A stretch of 8,951 nt of DNA, from the NCBI GenBank assembly GCA_030598645.1, contig JAUVPN010000089.1:1-8951 (forward strand), read 5' to 3'. The translations under genes and the position numbers were made by a program. Shown here piece by piece: positions 1-6,901 of the stretch; position 1 is the first letter of the stretch; each line of letters opens with the position of its first letter. The notes under the pieces are model-generated. The model was not told where the DNA came from, searched no databases, and saw nothing but the letters and a program-made list of their open reading frames with translations. This DNA comes from Hyphomicrobium sp. (GTDB taxonomy: Bacteria > Pseudomonadota > Alphaproteobacteria > Rhizobiales > Hyphomicrobiaceae).

Positions 1-34
1 AGTCGGGGCGGCCATAATTTTTCATTTGGCTCAT

Positions 35-1987
35 TCAGCTCGCCGCACGGTTCTTTCGGTTGGCGATGAGGTTCTCAACCACGGAGGGATCGGCAAGCGT
101 CGAGGTATCCCCTAAGTTCGAGAAATCGTCTTCCGCAATCTTGCGTAGAATGCGGCGCATTATTTTGCCAGAGCGAGTCTTAGGCAGGCCGGGCGCATGT
201 TGAACGAGGTCGGGCGACGCTATAGGGCCGATCTCCTTCCTCACGTGAGTAACGAGCTCTTTGTGCAGATCATCGCTCCACGGTTCGCCCGCCATCAAGG
301 TGACGTAGCAGTAGATGCCTTGCCCCTTGATGTCGTGCGGATACCCCACAACTGCAGTCTCGGCGACCTTGTGGTGGGAGTTGAGCGCAGCCTCAACTTC
401 CGCAGTGCCAAGTCTGTGCCCCGAGACGTTGATGACATCGTCCACGCGGCCGGTAATCCAATAGAACCCGTCCTCATCGCGGCGACATCCATCGCCAGTG
501 AAGTACTTGCCCGGATAGGTGGAAAAATAAGTCTGCACGAAACGGTCGTGATCCCCAAACACGGTGCGCGACTGAGCGGGCCAACTATCGAGAATGACGA
601 GGTTGCCTGAAGCCGTGCCCTCGATGACCGTGCCCTTGTCGTCCACAATGGCGGGTTGAACGCCAAAGAAAGGTCGCGTGGCCGAGCCCGGTTTCAATGC
701 GGTTGCGCCGGGCAGCGGCGTAATGAGGACACCGCCCGTTTCCGTCTGCCACCAGGTATCGATTATGGGGCAACGCCCTTTGCCAACAACATCATGGTAC
801 CACTCCCACGCCTCCGGATTAATTGGCTCACCGACTGACGCAAGCAATCGCAGCGAGGAGCGATCCGTGCGTTTCACAAAGTCATCGCCGGCGCCCATCA
901 GCGCGCGAATTGCTGTTGGTGCGGTGTAGAAGGTATTGACGCCCCATTTGTCGACGACGTGCCAGAAGCGTGACATCGTTGGGTAGTTGGGGACACCTTC
1001 GAACATTAGTGTCGTCGCACCATTGGCGAGCGGGCCATAGACGATGTAGCTGTGACCTGTCACCCAACCCACGTCAGCCGTGCACCAGTAGATGTCGCCG
1101 TCGTGGTAATCAAACACATACTGATGCGTCATTGAAGTGTAGACGAGGTATCCCCCTGAGGTGTGGACCACGCCTTTGGGTTTACCCGTGGAGCCCGATG
1201 TATAGAGGATGAAAAGTGGATCCTCCGCGTTCATTTCCACCGGCGGGCAATCACCCGAAACGTTTAAGAGCTCTTCATGGAGCCAATGGTCGCGACCTTG
1301 TACCCAGGGAACTGAGTTTCCCGTCCGGCGCACGACGAGGACCGTATCACCGTCCCTGCCCGCCTTTTTCAGCGCCTCATCTGTGTTCTTCTTTAGAGGG
1401 ACGGTCTTGCCGCCGCGTAGCCCCTCATCTGCAGTAATGATGAGCTTCGAGTCAGCACCAACGACTCTGCCGGCGAGACTGTCGGGCGAAAATCCACCAA
1501 ACACGATGGAGTGGACGGCGCCAATGCGCGCGCACGCGAGCATGGCGTAGGCCGCCTCGGGAATCATAGGTAGGTAGATGGTAACGCGATCGCCCTTCTC
1601 GACCCCTAGCGCCTTTAGTACGTTGGCGAATTTGCAAACCCGGGCGTGCAGTTGCTTGTAGGTAATTTTCTCGTCCTGGGTGGGGTCATCGCCCTCCCAA
1701 ATAATGGCGACCTGATCGCCGCGCGTCTTGAGGTGGCGATCGACGCAATTGGAGCAAACGTTGAGTGTCCCGTCGTCAAACCATTTGATTGAGACGTCTG
1801 GGCTTGGTCCAAATGAGGTATTCTTGACCTGGGTGTAGGGTCTGATCCAGTCGATGCGCCTGCCCATTTCGCCCCAAAACTCGACAGGGTCTCTGACCGA
1901 CCGCTCATAAAGGCTGCGATACGCTTTGTCGTCGATCCACGCGCGAGATGCCCACTCAGGCGAAACAGGGTAAACCTTATGAGACAT
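35..1987 (-). CDS. acs: Acetyl-CoA synthetase (acetate--CoA ligase, AMP-forming)
   Basis: Cytosolic enzyme that activates acetate with ATP to acetyl-AMP and then acetyl-CoA, feeding the TCA cycle and the glyoxylate or ethylmalonyl-CoA routes. The 650-residue length is normal for the family. Visible motifs are the phosphate-binding loop [11 protein letters not shown] (residues 262-272), [10 protein letters not shown] in the adenylation core, YFTGDG followed by [13 protein letters not shown] at the hinge to the C-terminal domain, and [11 protein letters not shown] near the end. Lys608 in the last motif matches the catalytic lysine that is inactivated by acetylation in known Acs enzymes, so post-translational control is plausible. 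The ATG start has a strong Shine-Dalgarno sequence (GGGAGGAA, plus-strand 1996-2003) 8 nt upstream. The gene is last in the minus-strand series and seems to have its own promoter. Product call very secure. Confidence 0.97.
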   Translation of the reverse strand: MSHKVYPVSPEWASRAWIDDKAYRSLYERSVRDPVEFWGEMGRRIDWIRPYTQVKNTSFGPSPDVSIKWFDDGTLNVCSNCVDRHLKTRGDQVAIIWEGDDPTQDEKITYKQLHARVCKFANVLKALGVEKGDRVTIYLPMIPEAAYAMLACARIGAVHSIVFGGFSPDSLAGRVVGADSKLIITADEGLRGGKTVPLKKNTDEALKKAGRDGDTVLVVRRTGNSVPWVQGRDHWLHEELLNVSGDCPPVEMNAEDPLFILYTSGSTGKPKGVVHTSGGYLVYTSMTHQYVFDYHDGDIYWCTADVGWVTGHSYIVYGPLANGATTLMFEGVPNYPTMSRFWHVVDKWGVNTFYTAPTAIRALMGAGDDFVKRTDRSSLRLLASVGEPINPEAWEWYHDVVGKGRCPIIDTWWQTETGGVLITPLPGATALKPGSATRPFFGVQPAIVDDKGTVIEGTASGNLVILDSWPAQSRTVFGDHDRFVQTYFSTYPGKYFTGDGCRRDEDGFYWITGRVDDVINVSGHRLGTAEVEAALNSHHKVAETAVVGYPHDIKGQGIYCYVTLMAGEPWSDDLHKELVTHVRKEIGPIASPDLVQHAPGLPKTRSGKIMRRILRKIAEDDFSNLGDTSTLADPSVVENLIANRKNRAAS

Positions 1988-2025
1988 CGCTCAACTTCCT
2001 CCCTCAACGCTTTTTATTTGAGGCG

Positions 2026-2055
2026 ATTATGTTCGAGCGAACATGCATTCGCCAA
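2026..2055 (-). promoter_or_regulatory. acs promoter: Candidate acs promoter (-35 TTGGCG, -10 CATAAT)
   Basis: On the minus strand, TTGGCG (plus 2050-2055) lies 18 nt upstream of CATAAT (plus 2026-2031). These match the sigma-70-type consensus at 4/6 and 5/6 positions. Transcription would begin near 2019 and give a leader of about 30 nt that contains the acs ribosome binding site. A second, weaker pair (TTGACC at 2095-2100, TCTTAT 18 nt on) overlaps the end of the upstream gene. The promoter is inferred from the sequence alone. Confidence 0.5.
2029..2044. promoter_or_regulatory. 16-bp palindrome in the acs promoter (operator candidate)
   Basis: ATGTTCG-AG-CGAACAT is an inverted repeat with perfect 7-bp arms and a 2-nt centre. 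On the minus strand it occupies most of the spacer of the candidate acs promoter, and its last three bases overlap the -10 hexamer. A dimeric regulator bound there would block or reshape RNA polymerase binding. The arms do not match an operator I can name: the alphaproteobacterial LexA box is a direct repeat of GTTC, and the Gram-positive type has the half-sites in the opposite order. The regulator is unknown. Confidence 0.45.
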
Positions 2056-2096
2056 CTCGCCGTTGGTCTAATAAGACAAGTTTTTACCTGCGGCGG

Positions 2097-2516
2097 TCAA
2101 ACACCCATTAGACCAATAATAGCACCTTGCAGAAGGAGCACGCCTAGCCAATGACCTCCGTCAATTAGCGTCAGCTCGCGCTTGGCACCCTGAAATGCGT
2201 GATTAGTGGCCAAGGTCGTGACCACGAAGCCCAACCAGATCAAGGCCGCCGAGATGACCCCGTTGCGAAAGGTGACCTCGTCCGTGCCCAAGTGGCCGAT
2301 TATGCCAGCCAGAACCCAGGCCATGATGAGCTGAGCGATGAACGAGAGAATAAAGGGAGCAGGCGAGTTAGCTTGAGCCCGAAGTTCTTCTTCCGTCTTA
2401 CCGACGGCCGCGACCCAGGCCTTGGGGAATAAAACACCGTACCAGAGCCAGCCGAACAGGAAGCTGATGGCCGCCGCTATAACTATGGCAAAGTAATTCA
2501 GCCCCGCAAATTCCAT
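2097..2516 (-). CDS. DUF1761-family small membrane protein
   Basis: A 139-residue inner-membrane protein of unknown function that resembles the DUF1761 family. Four hydrophobic helices are visible, at about residues 6-29 (rich in Phe/Trp/Tyr), 56-78, 87-106 and 119-138, joined by short polar loops. An upstream in-frame ATG at 2531 would add five residues (MERSV), but I prefer the start at 2516. Here a purine-rich GGAGAGA (plus 2523-2529) sits at good spacing, and the protein then begins MEFAGLNY, like typical family members. No catalytic motif can be seen. The gene lies 80 nt downstream of the methyltransferase and 109 nt upstream of acs on the same strand. It could be carried on the upstream operon transcript or on its own; the sequence does not decide. 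Family call fairly confident, function unknown. Confidence 0.82.
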   Translation of the reverse strand: MEFAGLNYFAIVIAAAISFLFGWLWYGVLFPKAWVAAVGKTEEELRAQANSPAPFILSFIAQLIMAWVLAGIIGHLGTDEVTFRNGVISAALIWLGFVVTTLATNHAFQGAKRELTLIDGGHWLGVLLLQGAIIGLMGV

Positions 2517-2522
2517 GACGCT

Positions 2523-2529
2523 TCTCTCC
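2523..2529 (-). promoter_or_regulatory. Ribosome binding site deciding the DUF1761 start
   Basis: GGAGAGA on the minus strand, with its GGAG core 9 nt before the ATG at 2516. It overlaps the alternative upstream ATG (2531). That ATG is preceded only by an A-rich tract without a Shine-Dalgarno match, so translation from 2516 is favoured. Confidence 0.55.
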
Positions 2530-2596
2530 ATCTATTCTTTTTTTTGAACTACCAAGCTTAACAGAAACACCTCTGCGCGTCCGGTTCTGGGATCGC

Positions 2597-3289
2597 TCAG
2601 TGCAGCTTAGAGCCTCGCCAAACAGTCGTTTTTTTTAGATCGACGTCTTCTAATTCGCGGGCGACAGGGACCTGATACTCGGCGACCACCTCGAAGCGGC
2701 CCGTAGGAAAGTAATTGCGCTGTGGATCGCCTACGAGGATGAGAGCACTATCAGGCGCGGCCTCGATGAACTTCAACACTCGGCTGGCAAGCTCGCGCTC
2801 ATAGAACAGGTCACCAACGAGGATCACATCAAAGGTGTTGGGGGGATCTTCACCAAGAAGATCATCGGCAGTCGTATCGATTGTAGTGGCATTAGCGACC
2901 GCGTTGAGACCTATCGCGACAAGGGCCAACGTATCAATGTCGCAAGCAAGGACTGACGCGGCTCCTGCCTTCTTGGCTGCGATGGCCGAAAGCCCAGAAC
3001 CCGAGCCGAGATCCAGCACGCGCCTGCTCTTAACCAGCTTAGGATTGTCGAGAAGATAGCGTGCAAGCGCTTGACCGCCCGCCCAAGCAAACGCCCAGTA
3101 GGGTGGCGGCACATTCATTTCACCGAACTCTTCTTCCGTCTTCTGCCAGATAGGCAACGACTCCTCGGCCAGGTAAAGCTGGATCACTGACACGAGCGGG
3201 GGGTTGAGGAGCTTGGTGTTCGCGCGAATGAAGGCTTCAGCCGAGGTGCGGTCGGTAGCCGGGCGCGGTGTAAGACGTAACAGCTTCAT
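2597..3289 (-). CDS. Class I SAM methyltransferase, ETF-beta lysine methyltransferase (ETFBKMT/METTL20)-like
   Basis: A 230-residue cytosolic protein with a seven-beta-strand SAM-dependent methyltransferase fold. Motif I is VLDLGSGSG (residues 91-99), the acidic ribose-binding end of strand 2 is ACDID (115-119), and the post-motif-II signature is VGDLFYERELA (158-168). The segment PYWAFAWAGGQALARYLLDNP (63-83), the late LVGDP and the terminal TTVW closely follow human METTL20 as I remember it. That enzyme and its alphaproteobacterial homologues methylate lysines near the recognition loop of the electron transfer flavoprotein beta subunit. Automatic pipelines often name such proteins ribosomal protein L11 methyltransferase; the DLFY signature and the absence of the long PrmA N-terminal domain argue against that. 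The ATG start overlaps the stop of the EVE gene (ATGA), so the two are probably translationally coupled. Methyltransferase certain; substrate inferred. Confidence 0.85.
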   Translation of the reverse strand: MKLLRLTPRPATDRTSAEAFIRANTKLLNPPLVSVIQLYLAEESLPIWQKTEEEFGEMNVPPPYWAFAWAGGQALARYLLDNPKLVKSRRVLDLGSGSGLSAIAAKKAGAASVLACDIDTLALVAIGLNAVANATTIDTTADDLLGEDPPNTFDVILVGDLFYERELASRVLKFIEAAPDSALILVGDPQRNYFPTGRFEVVAEYQVPVARELEDVDLKKTTVWRGSKLH

Positions 3290-3723
3290 CCTTTAAGTTT
3301 CTTTAGTTTGAGCCCGCCCATGCGGCAGACCTCTTTCCACTCCGCGGCCGTTACTGGCTGCACGGAAAGCCGCGAGTTGGCAACAAGCGCCATCTTCGCA
3401 AGTTTGCTATTTTCCTTGACGGCAGAGAGCGATACAGGGCTAGGCATGTCTGCAACGGCGCGCACGTCGACACACTCCCAAGTGCCAGTGCCATCTTTGG
3501 GATCGGGATGTGCCAGTGCGGAGACCTCAAGAACGCCGACGATTTCCCTTCCGTCATTTGAGTGATAGAAAAATCCGAGCTCGCCGAGCTTCATAGCGCG
3601 CATATTATTGCGTGCTTGGTAGTTGCGCACGCCGTCCCATGGCTCGCCAGCCCGCCGGCGCGACTTCAGCATCTCCCAAGAGAAAACGTCCGGCTCCGAC
3701 TTGAATAGCCAATAGGCGGGCAT
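3286..3723 (-). CDS. EVE-domain (PUA-like) protein
   Basis: A 145-residue single-domain protein of the EVE family (formerly DUF55; related to eukaryotic thymocyte nuclear protein 1). The fold is PUA-like, and family members are thought to bind modified bases in DNA or RNA. Characteristic segments are YWLFKSEP (residues 4-11), WDGVRNYQARN (29-39), which lines the binding pocket in known structures, FFYHS (51-55), and NSRLSVQPV (116-124) near the C-terminus. The length is typical, so nothing seems missing. The ATG lies 3 nt past the gpsA stop, and its likely Shine-Dalgarno sequence (AGAGGA) is inside the last gpsA codons. Its stop overlaps the start of the methyltransferase by 4 nt. This places it in the middle of the tsaD-gpsA-EVE-methyltransferase unit. 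The ligand in this organism is unknown. Confidence 0.93.
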   Translation of the reverse strand: MPAYWLFKSEPDVFSWEMLKSRRRAGEPWDGVRNYQARNNMRAMKLGELGFFYHSNDGREIVGVLEVSALAHPDPKDGTGTWECVDVRAVADMPSPVSLSAVKENSKLAKMALVANSRLSVQPVTAAEWKEVCRMGGLKLKKLKG

Positions 3724-3726
3724 TCT

Positions 3727-4722
3727 CTAGTCCTCTGCTTTCAGGGGGCGTTGCATTAGACTGGCAACGGCGTCGGGTACTCTGGTACGGCCGTCCAAAA
3801 TATCGCAAACAGCCGAACAAATGGGCATCTCGATGCCCTTCTCAGCAGCAATGCGTTGCACAGCGGTAGCGGTATAGACGCCCTCGGTCACGGAAGTTCG
3901 GCCTCCCAGAACATCATTGAGACTTTGACCTTGGCCCAATGCACGGCCCAGAGACATGTTTCGTGACTGCGTACTTGCGCACGTTAGAATGAGGTCACCG
4001 AGACCCGAAAGTCCAATGAGCGTTTCCGACCGTGCACCCAATGCCTCGCCAAAACGGCGCAGTTCGGCGAAACCTCGGGTGACCAGCGCGGCGTGCGCGT
4101 TCGCGCCAAGTCCCTGACCATCTACGATACCGGCGGCAATCGCCATTACGTTTTTGAGTGACCCACCAAGCTCAACACCTACAAGATCACTCGTCCAGTA
4201 GAGTCGGAACTGAGGATTGCTGAGGCACTCCGCTAGAAGCCGGCCGAGCGGCTCGTCGGCACAGGCAATGGTGAGAGCGGCCGGCAGACCACGCGCCACT
4301 TCCGCTGCAAAGCTCGGGCCCGACAGAACGGCTTGCGTAGCCTCCGGCAAAACTTCTGTTATGACGCTGCCCATCAGTTTGCCGCTAAGCTGCTCTATCC
4401 CCTTTGCACACAACACGAGGGGCTGACCGGCGCGAAGATGGGATTTGAGACCTTCGGAGACAGCGCGCACGTGCTGTGCGGGCGCGACCATGAGAAGCAC
4501 GTCGCAGGTTGCGACGTCGGTTAGCGTGTTGGTTGCACGAATAGCAGAATCGAGCGGCACGCCTGGAAGAAACGCTCTATTGAAATGCTTGGTGTTTATT
4601 TCTTGGGCCACGGCAGGCTCGCGCGCCCATAAGAGCACGTCGCGGCCTGCACACCGCAGCGCCTGAGCAAGCCCCGTGCCCCATGCTCCGCCGCCAATAA
4701 TGCCAACGCTTTCGATCCTCAC
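3727..4722 (-). CDS. gpsA: Glycerol-3-phosphate dehydrogenase [NAD(P)+]
   Basis: Cytosolic enzyme that reduces dihydroxyacetone phosphate to sn-glycerol 3-phosphate, the backbone precursor of phospholipids. The protein has 331 residues, the usual length. The N-terminal Rossmann nucleotide-binding loop is GGGAWGTG (residues 10-17). LCAKGIE (104-110) and LSGPSFAAEVA (133-143) follow. The C-terminal helical domain carries GGSLKNVMAIAAGI (186-199) with the expected catalytic Lys190, and GLSGLGDLILT (237-247) followed by SRN. The start is a GTG at 4720-4722, with GGGGAG (plus 4728-4733) 5 nt upstream. The tsaD stop is 49 nt upstream on the same strand. In many Rhizobiales, as I recall, a small YciI-like gene sits between gpsA and the EVE gene; here only 3 nt separate them. 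Confidence 0.96.
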   Translation of the reverse strand: MRIESVGIIGGGAWGTGLAQALRCAGRDVLLWAREPAVAQEINTKHFNRAFLPGVPLDSAIRATNTLTDVATCDVLLMVAPAQHVRAVSEGLKSHLRAGQPLVLCAKGIEQLSGKLMGSVITEVLPEATQAVLSGPSFAAEVARGLPAALTIACADEPLGRLLAECLSNPQFRLYWTSDLVGVELGGSLKNVMAIAAGIVDGQGLGANAHAALVTRGFAELRRFGEALGARSETLIGLSGLGDLILTCASTQSRNMSLGRALGQGQSLNDVLGGRTSVTEGVYTATAVQRIAAEKGIEMPICSAVCDILDGRTRVPDAVASLMQRPLKAED

Positions 4723-4771
4723 AAACTCTCCCCGTGTGTAACCGCACTGGCAATGTCTAGCACGTTAGCGC

Positions 4772-5875
4772 TTATGCCTTCACCCCCGCTCCGATGGCAG
4801 GCGGAGCTTTCTCATCCAAGGGCCAACGGGGGCGTACAGGCGCATCGAGTGGGTCCGTTTGCCCAAGCGCTAAGCGCTCCGCGCCCGCCCAGGCGACCAT
4901 GGCTGCGTTGTCGCTGCACAGGTTCATGGGCGGCGCATGAAAGACGAAGCCACGCCTCGATGCGAGATCGCGCATGGATGCCCGCAAGCGCTCGTTGGCG
5001 GCGACACCTCCGGCGACAACAAGGTGATGCGGACCGTCCTGCCCAATGCGCTCGATCATTATATCCATGGCCCGCGCGCACCGGTCCACCATCGACCGGA
5101 TGACCGCGGTTTGGAACGCGGAGGCAATGTCGGCAACATCTTGCTCCTTCAGCGGCGCCAGCATCTCGGCCGTGCGGCGCACCGCCGTCTTGAGACCTGC
5201 AAAGGAAAAGTGCGGCTCGGCGCGACCAACCATAGGACTGGGAAGATCGAACCGCGCACCGTTGCCGGTGCGCGCCGCCTGCTCTACAGCAGGCCCGCCT
5301 GGGAAACCCAGCCCCAGCAGTTTGGCAGTCTTGTCGAAGGCTTCACCCAGCGCATCATCGATAGTGGTGCCGAGGCGCTCGTAGCGTCCGACGCCACGAA
5401 CGATCAAAAGCTGCGTGTGACCACCTGAGACCAGCAGTAGCAGATACGGAGGCGGGAGCCCTTCAGTGAGACCGACAGTAAGCGCATGTGCCTCCAAATG
5501 ATGAACCGCAACGAAGGGCAGCCGATGAGCAAGCGCGATCGCTTTCGCTGTAACAAGACCAACAATGAGCCCACCGATTAGACCCGGCCCAGCGGTCGCC
5601 GCAACCGAATGGAGTTTTGAATAGCTAATCCCTGCCTCTCGCATGGCTTCGATCGTCAGAAGGTCGAGACATTCTACGTGTGCGCGCGCGGCAATCTCCG
5701 GTACCACGCCCCCGTAGGGCCGATGGCGCTCCCATTGCGTACGCACAACATTGGACAAGATGCGGCCCTGGCCGTGGGAGGTGCGCAGAACAACGGCAGC
5801 CGCCGTCTCGTCGCAGCTCGTCTCCAACCCGAGAACTAAGCTGTCTTCAGCAGGCTTTTCCTGACGGTTATTCAT
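4772..5875 (-). CDS. tsaD: tRNA N6-adenosine threonylcarbamoyltransferase
   Basis: Catalytic subunit that transfers the threonylcarbamoyl group to A37 of ANN-decoding tRNAs (t6A), normally together with TsaB and TsaE. Visible features of the ASKHA-fold Kae1/TsaD family are [14 protein letters not shown] near the N-terminus, [12 protein letters not shown] (residues 92-103), the metal-binding HLEAH with His126 and His130, the nucleotide-binding SGGHTQLL (150-157), [10 protein letters not shown], and CSDNAAM with the third metal ligand, Asp322. I take the ATG at 5873-5875, giving 367 residues. The frame stays open to an ATG at 5923, but that adds a basic tail ([10 protein letters not shown]...) with no Shine-Dalgarno sequence, and family members normally begin about ten residues before [10 protein letters not shown]. 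The site before 5875 is itself weak (AAGAG). The gene is first in the minus-strand operon and is divergent from hemC. Confidence 0.96.
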   Translation of the reverse strand: MNNRQEKPAEDSLVLGLETSCDETAAAVVLRTSHGQGRILSNVVRTQWERHRPYGGVVPEIAARAHVECLDLLTIEAMREAGISYSKLHSVAATAGPGLIGGLIVGLVTAKAIALAHRLPFVAVHHLEAHALTVGLTEGLPPPYLLLLVSGGHTQLLIVRGVGRYERLGTTIDDALGEAFDKTAKLLGLGFPGGPAVEQAARTGNGARFDLPSPMVGRAEPHFSFAGLKTAVRRTAEMLAPLKEQDVADIASAFQTAVIRSMVDRCARAMDIMIERIGQDGPHHLVVAGGVAANERLRASMRDLASRRGFVFHAPPMNLCSDNAAMVAWAGAERLALGQTDPLDAPVRPRWPLDEKAPPAIGAGVKA

Positions 5876-5971
5876 AACTCTTTTAGGCGACACGCGTTTG
5901 CCTTCCCGACACGGCGCAGGCATTAATGGCGCCGCAATAAAGCCTTTCGCCTAGCACCTGGAGAGAACGGC
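5876..5971. promoter_or_regulatory. Divergent tsaD / hemC promoter region
   Basis: This 96-nt gap must hold the start signals for both the tsaD operon and hemC. For hemC, TTGCCT (5898-5903) lies 18 nt before ATTAAT (5922-5927), a weak sigma-70-type match. The AT-rich core is part of the 8-bp palindrome CATTAATG (5921-5928), so it could act as a -10-like element on either strand. No clear operator for an iron or haem regulator such as Irr was recognised. The region is certain as an intergenic spacer; the hexamers are tentative. Confidence 0.4.
5960..5965 (+). promoter_or_regulatory. Ribosome binding site supporting the hemC TTG start
   Basis: GGAGAG lies 6 nt before the TTG at 5972. No in-frame ATG or GTG offers a better start between here and the conserved IRIGTRGSPLALAQ segment, so this site decides the unusual TTG start. 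Confidence 0.65.
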
Positions 5972-6901
5972 TTGCAAGCAGAGAAGATCCGCATCGGCAC
6001 GCGCGGCTCGCCCCTGGCGCTGGCCCAGGCGCGCGAGATACGCCGCCGTCTTGCCGAAGTTCATGATCTCAACGAGGATGATTGCGAGTTATGCGTCTTT
6101 AAGACTGCGGGCGATCGCCTCGTCGACCAACCACTTTCGCAGGTGGGCGGAAAAGGGCTTTTTACAAAAGAAATCGAACATGCGCTTCTTGCCGGCGAAA
6201 TAGATCTCGCCGTGCATTCGACCAAAGATATGCCCACGATGCTACCGGCTGGCCTTGTCATTGGTGCGACCCCGAAGCGCGAAGACCCACGTGATGCCTT
6301 CATTAGCTCGCGATATGCCTCACTTGACGATCTGCCTTGCGGCACGATCGTCGGGACTTCCTCACTGCGACGACAAGCGCAAGTACTGCGCCAGCGCCCT
6401 GACCTACGTGTGCTGCAGTTTCGCGGCAACGTTGAGACCCGGTTAAGGAAGCTAGAAGAAAAGGTGGCGGATGCGACGTTTCTTGCGTGTGCGGGGCTCA
6501 ACCGTCTCGATCTAAGGCAGCACATCAAACAAGCCATGAGCCCTGAGGCAATGTTGCCCGCTGTGGCCCAAGGCGCAATCTGCATCGAGGTACGCAACGG
6601 CGACGCTGGCACTGCGCGTCTCATTGCGCCGCTCAACGACGCCGATACGGCGCTTTGCATTGCCGTGGAGCGTGCTTATCTTACCAAGCTCGATGGCTCG
6701 TGCCGCACGCCGATCGCAGGTTTAGCCGAGCTGAGCGATGGAACACTTCGATTTCGCGGCGAGATTCTAACTCCCGACGGCTCGCAAAGCCATGCCACAG
6801 AGCGCTGCGGTGCGCCAGAAACAGCGGTGCGCTTGGGCGAGGAAGCGGCGGCTGAGCTGCTCAATCGTGCTGGCCCCGACTTTTTCCGGGCACTAGCTTG
6901 A
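5972..6901 (+). CDS. hemC: Porphobilinogen deaminase (hydroxymethylbilane synthase)
   Basis: Cytosolic haem-pathway enzyme that polymerises four porphobilinogen units into hydroxymethylbilane. The protein has 309 residues, a normal length. Motifs in order are IRIGTRGSPLALAQA (residues 7-20), VGGKGLFTKEIE (58-69), AVHSTKDMPT (80-89) with catalytic Asp86, GTSSLRRQAQ and FRGNVETRLRKL in the cofactor-binding domain, and LDGSCRTPIAG, where Cys244 is the attachment site of the dipyrromethane cofactor. Translation starts at a TTG supported by GGAGAG 6 nt upstream. TTG usually lowers initiation, so expression may be held down at this step. The stop shares one base with the hemD ATG (TGATG), which makes the two genes an operon. 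Product call very secure. Confidence 0.97.
   Translation: MQAEKIRIGTRGSPLALAQAREIRRRLAEVHDLNEDDCELCVFKTAGDRLVDQPLSQVGGKGLFTKEIEHALLAGEIDLAVHSTKDMPTMLPAGLVIGATPKREDPRDAFISSRYASLDDLPCGTIVGTSSLRRQAQVLRQRPDLRVLQFRGNVETRLRKLEEKVADATFLACAGLNRLDLRQHIKQAMSPEAMLPAVAQGAICIEVRNGDAGTARLIAPLNDADTALCIAVERAYLTKLDGSCRTPIAGLAELSDGTLRFRGEILTPDGSQSHATERCGAPETAVRLGEEAAAELLNRAGPDFFRALA

Noticed and set aside
1615..2007. 130-codon minus-strand frame overlapping the start of acs
   Set aside because: It is out of frame within acs, whose N-terminus and ribosome binding site are clear.
2029..2044. LexA/SOS operator
   Set aside because: The alphaproteobacterial LexA box is a direct repeat (GTTC-N7-GTTC); this site is an inverted GTTC-N4-GAAC, and acs is not an expected SOS gene.
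2538..2545. Run of eight T residues as a rho-independent terminator
   Set aside because: It is a T-run only on the plus strand, where no gene ends, and no GC-rich hairpin precedes it; on the coding strand it is an A-tract before the DUF1761 gene.
5876..5923. Extended tsaD start at 5923
   Set aside because: The extra 16 residues are basic and not typical of the family, and there is no ribosome binding site before that ATG.
5925..5939. Four-codon leader ORF (MAPQ) ahead of hemC
   Set aside because: It has no Shine-Dalgarno sequence, overlaps the candidate -10 element and could arise by chance.
6061..6660. 199-codon open frame on the minus strand opposite hemC
   Set aside because: It lies wholly within hemC, its translation is rich in Ser/Arg/Cys without any recognisable domain, and it is explained by the codon use of the real gene.
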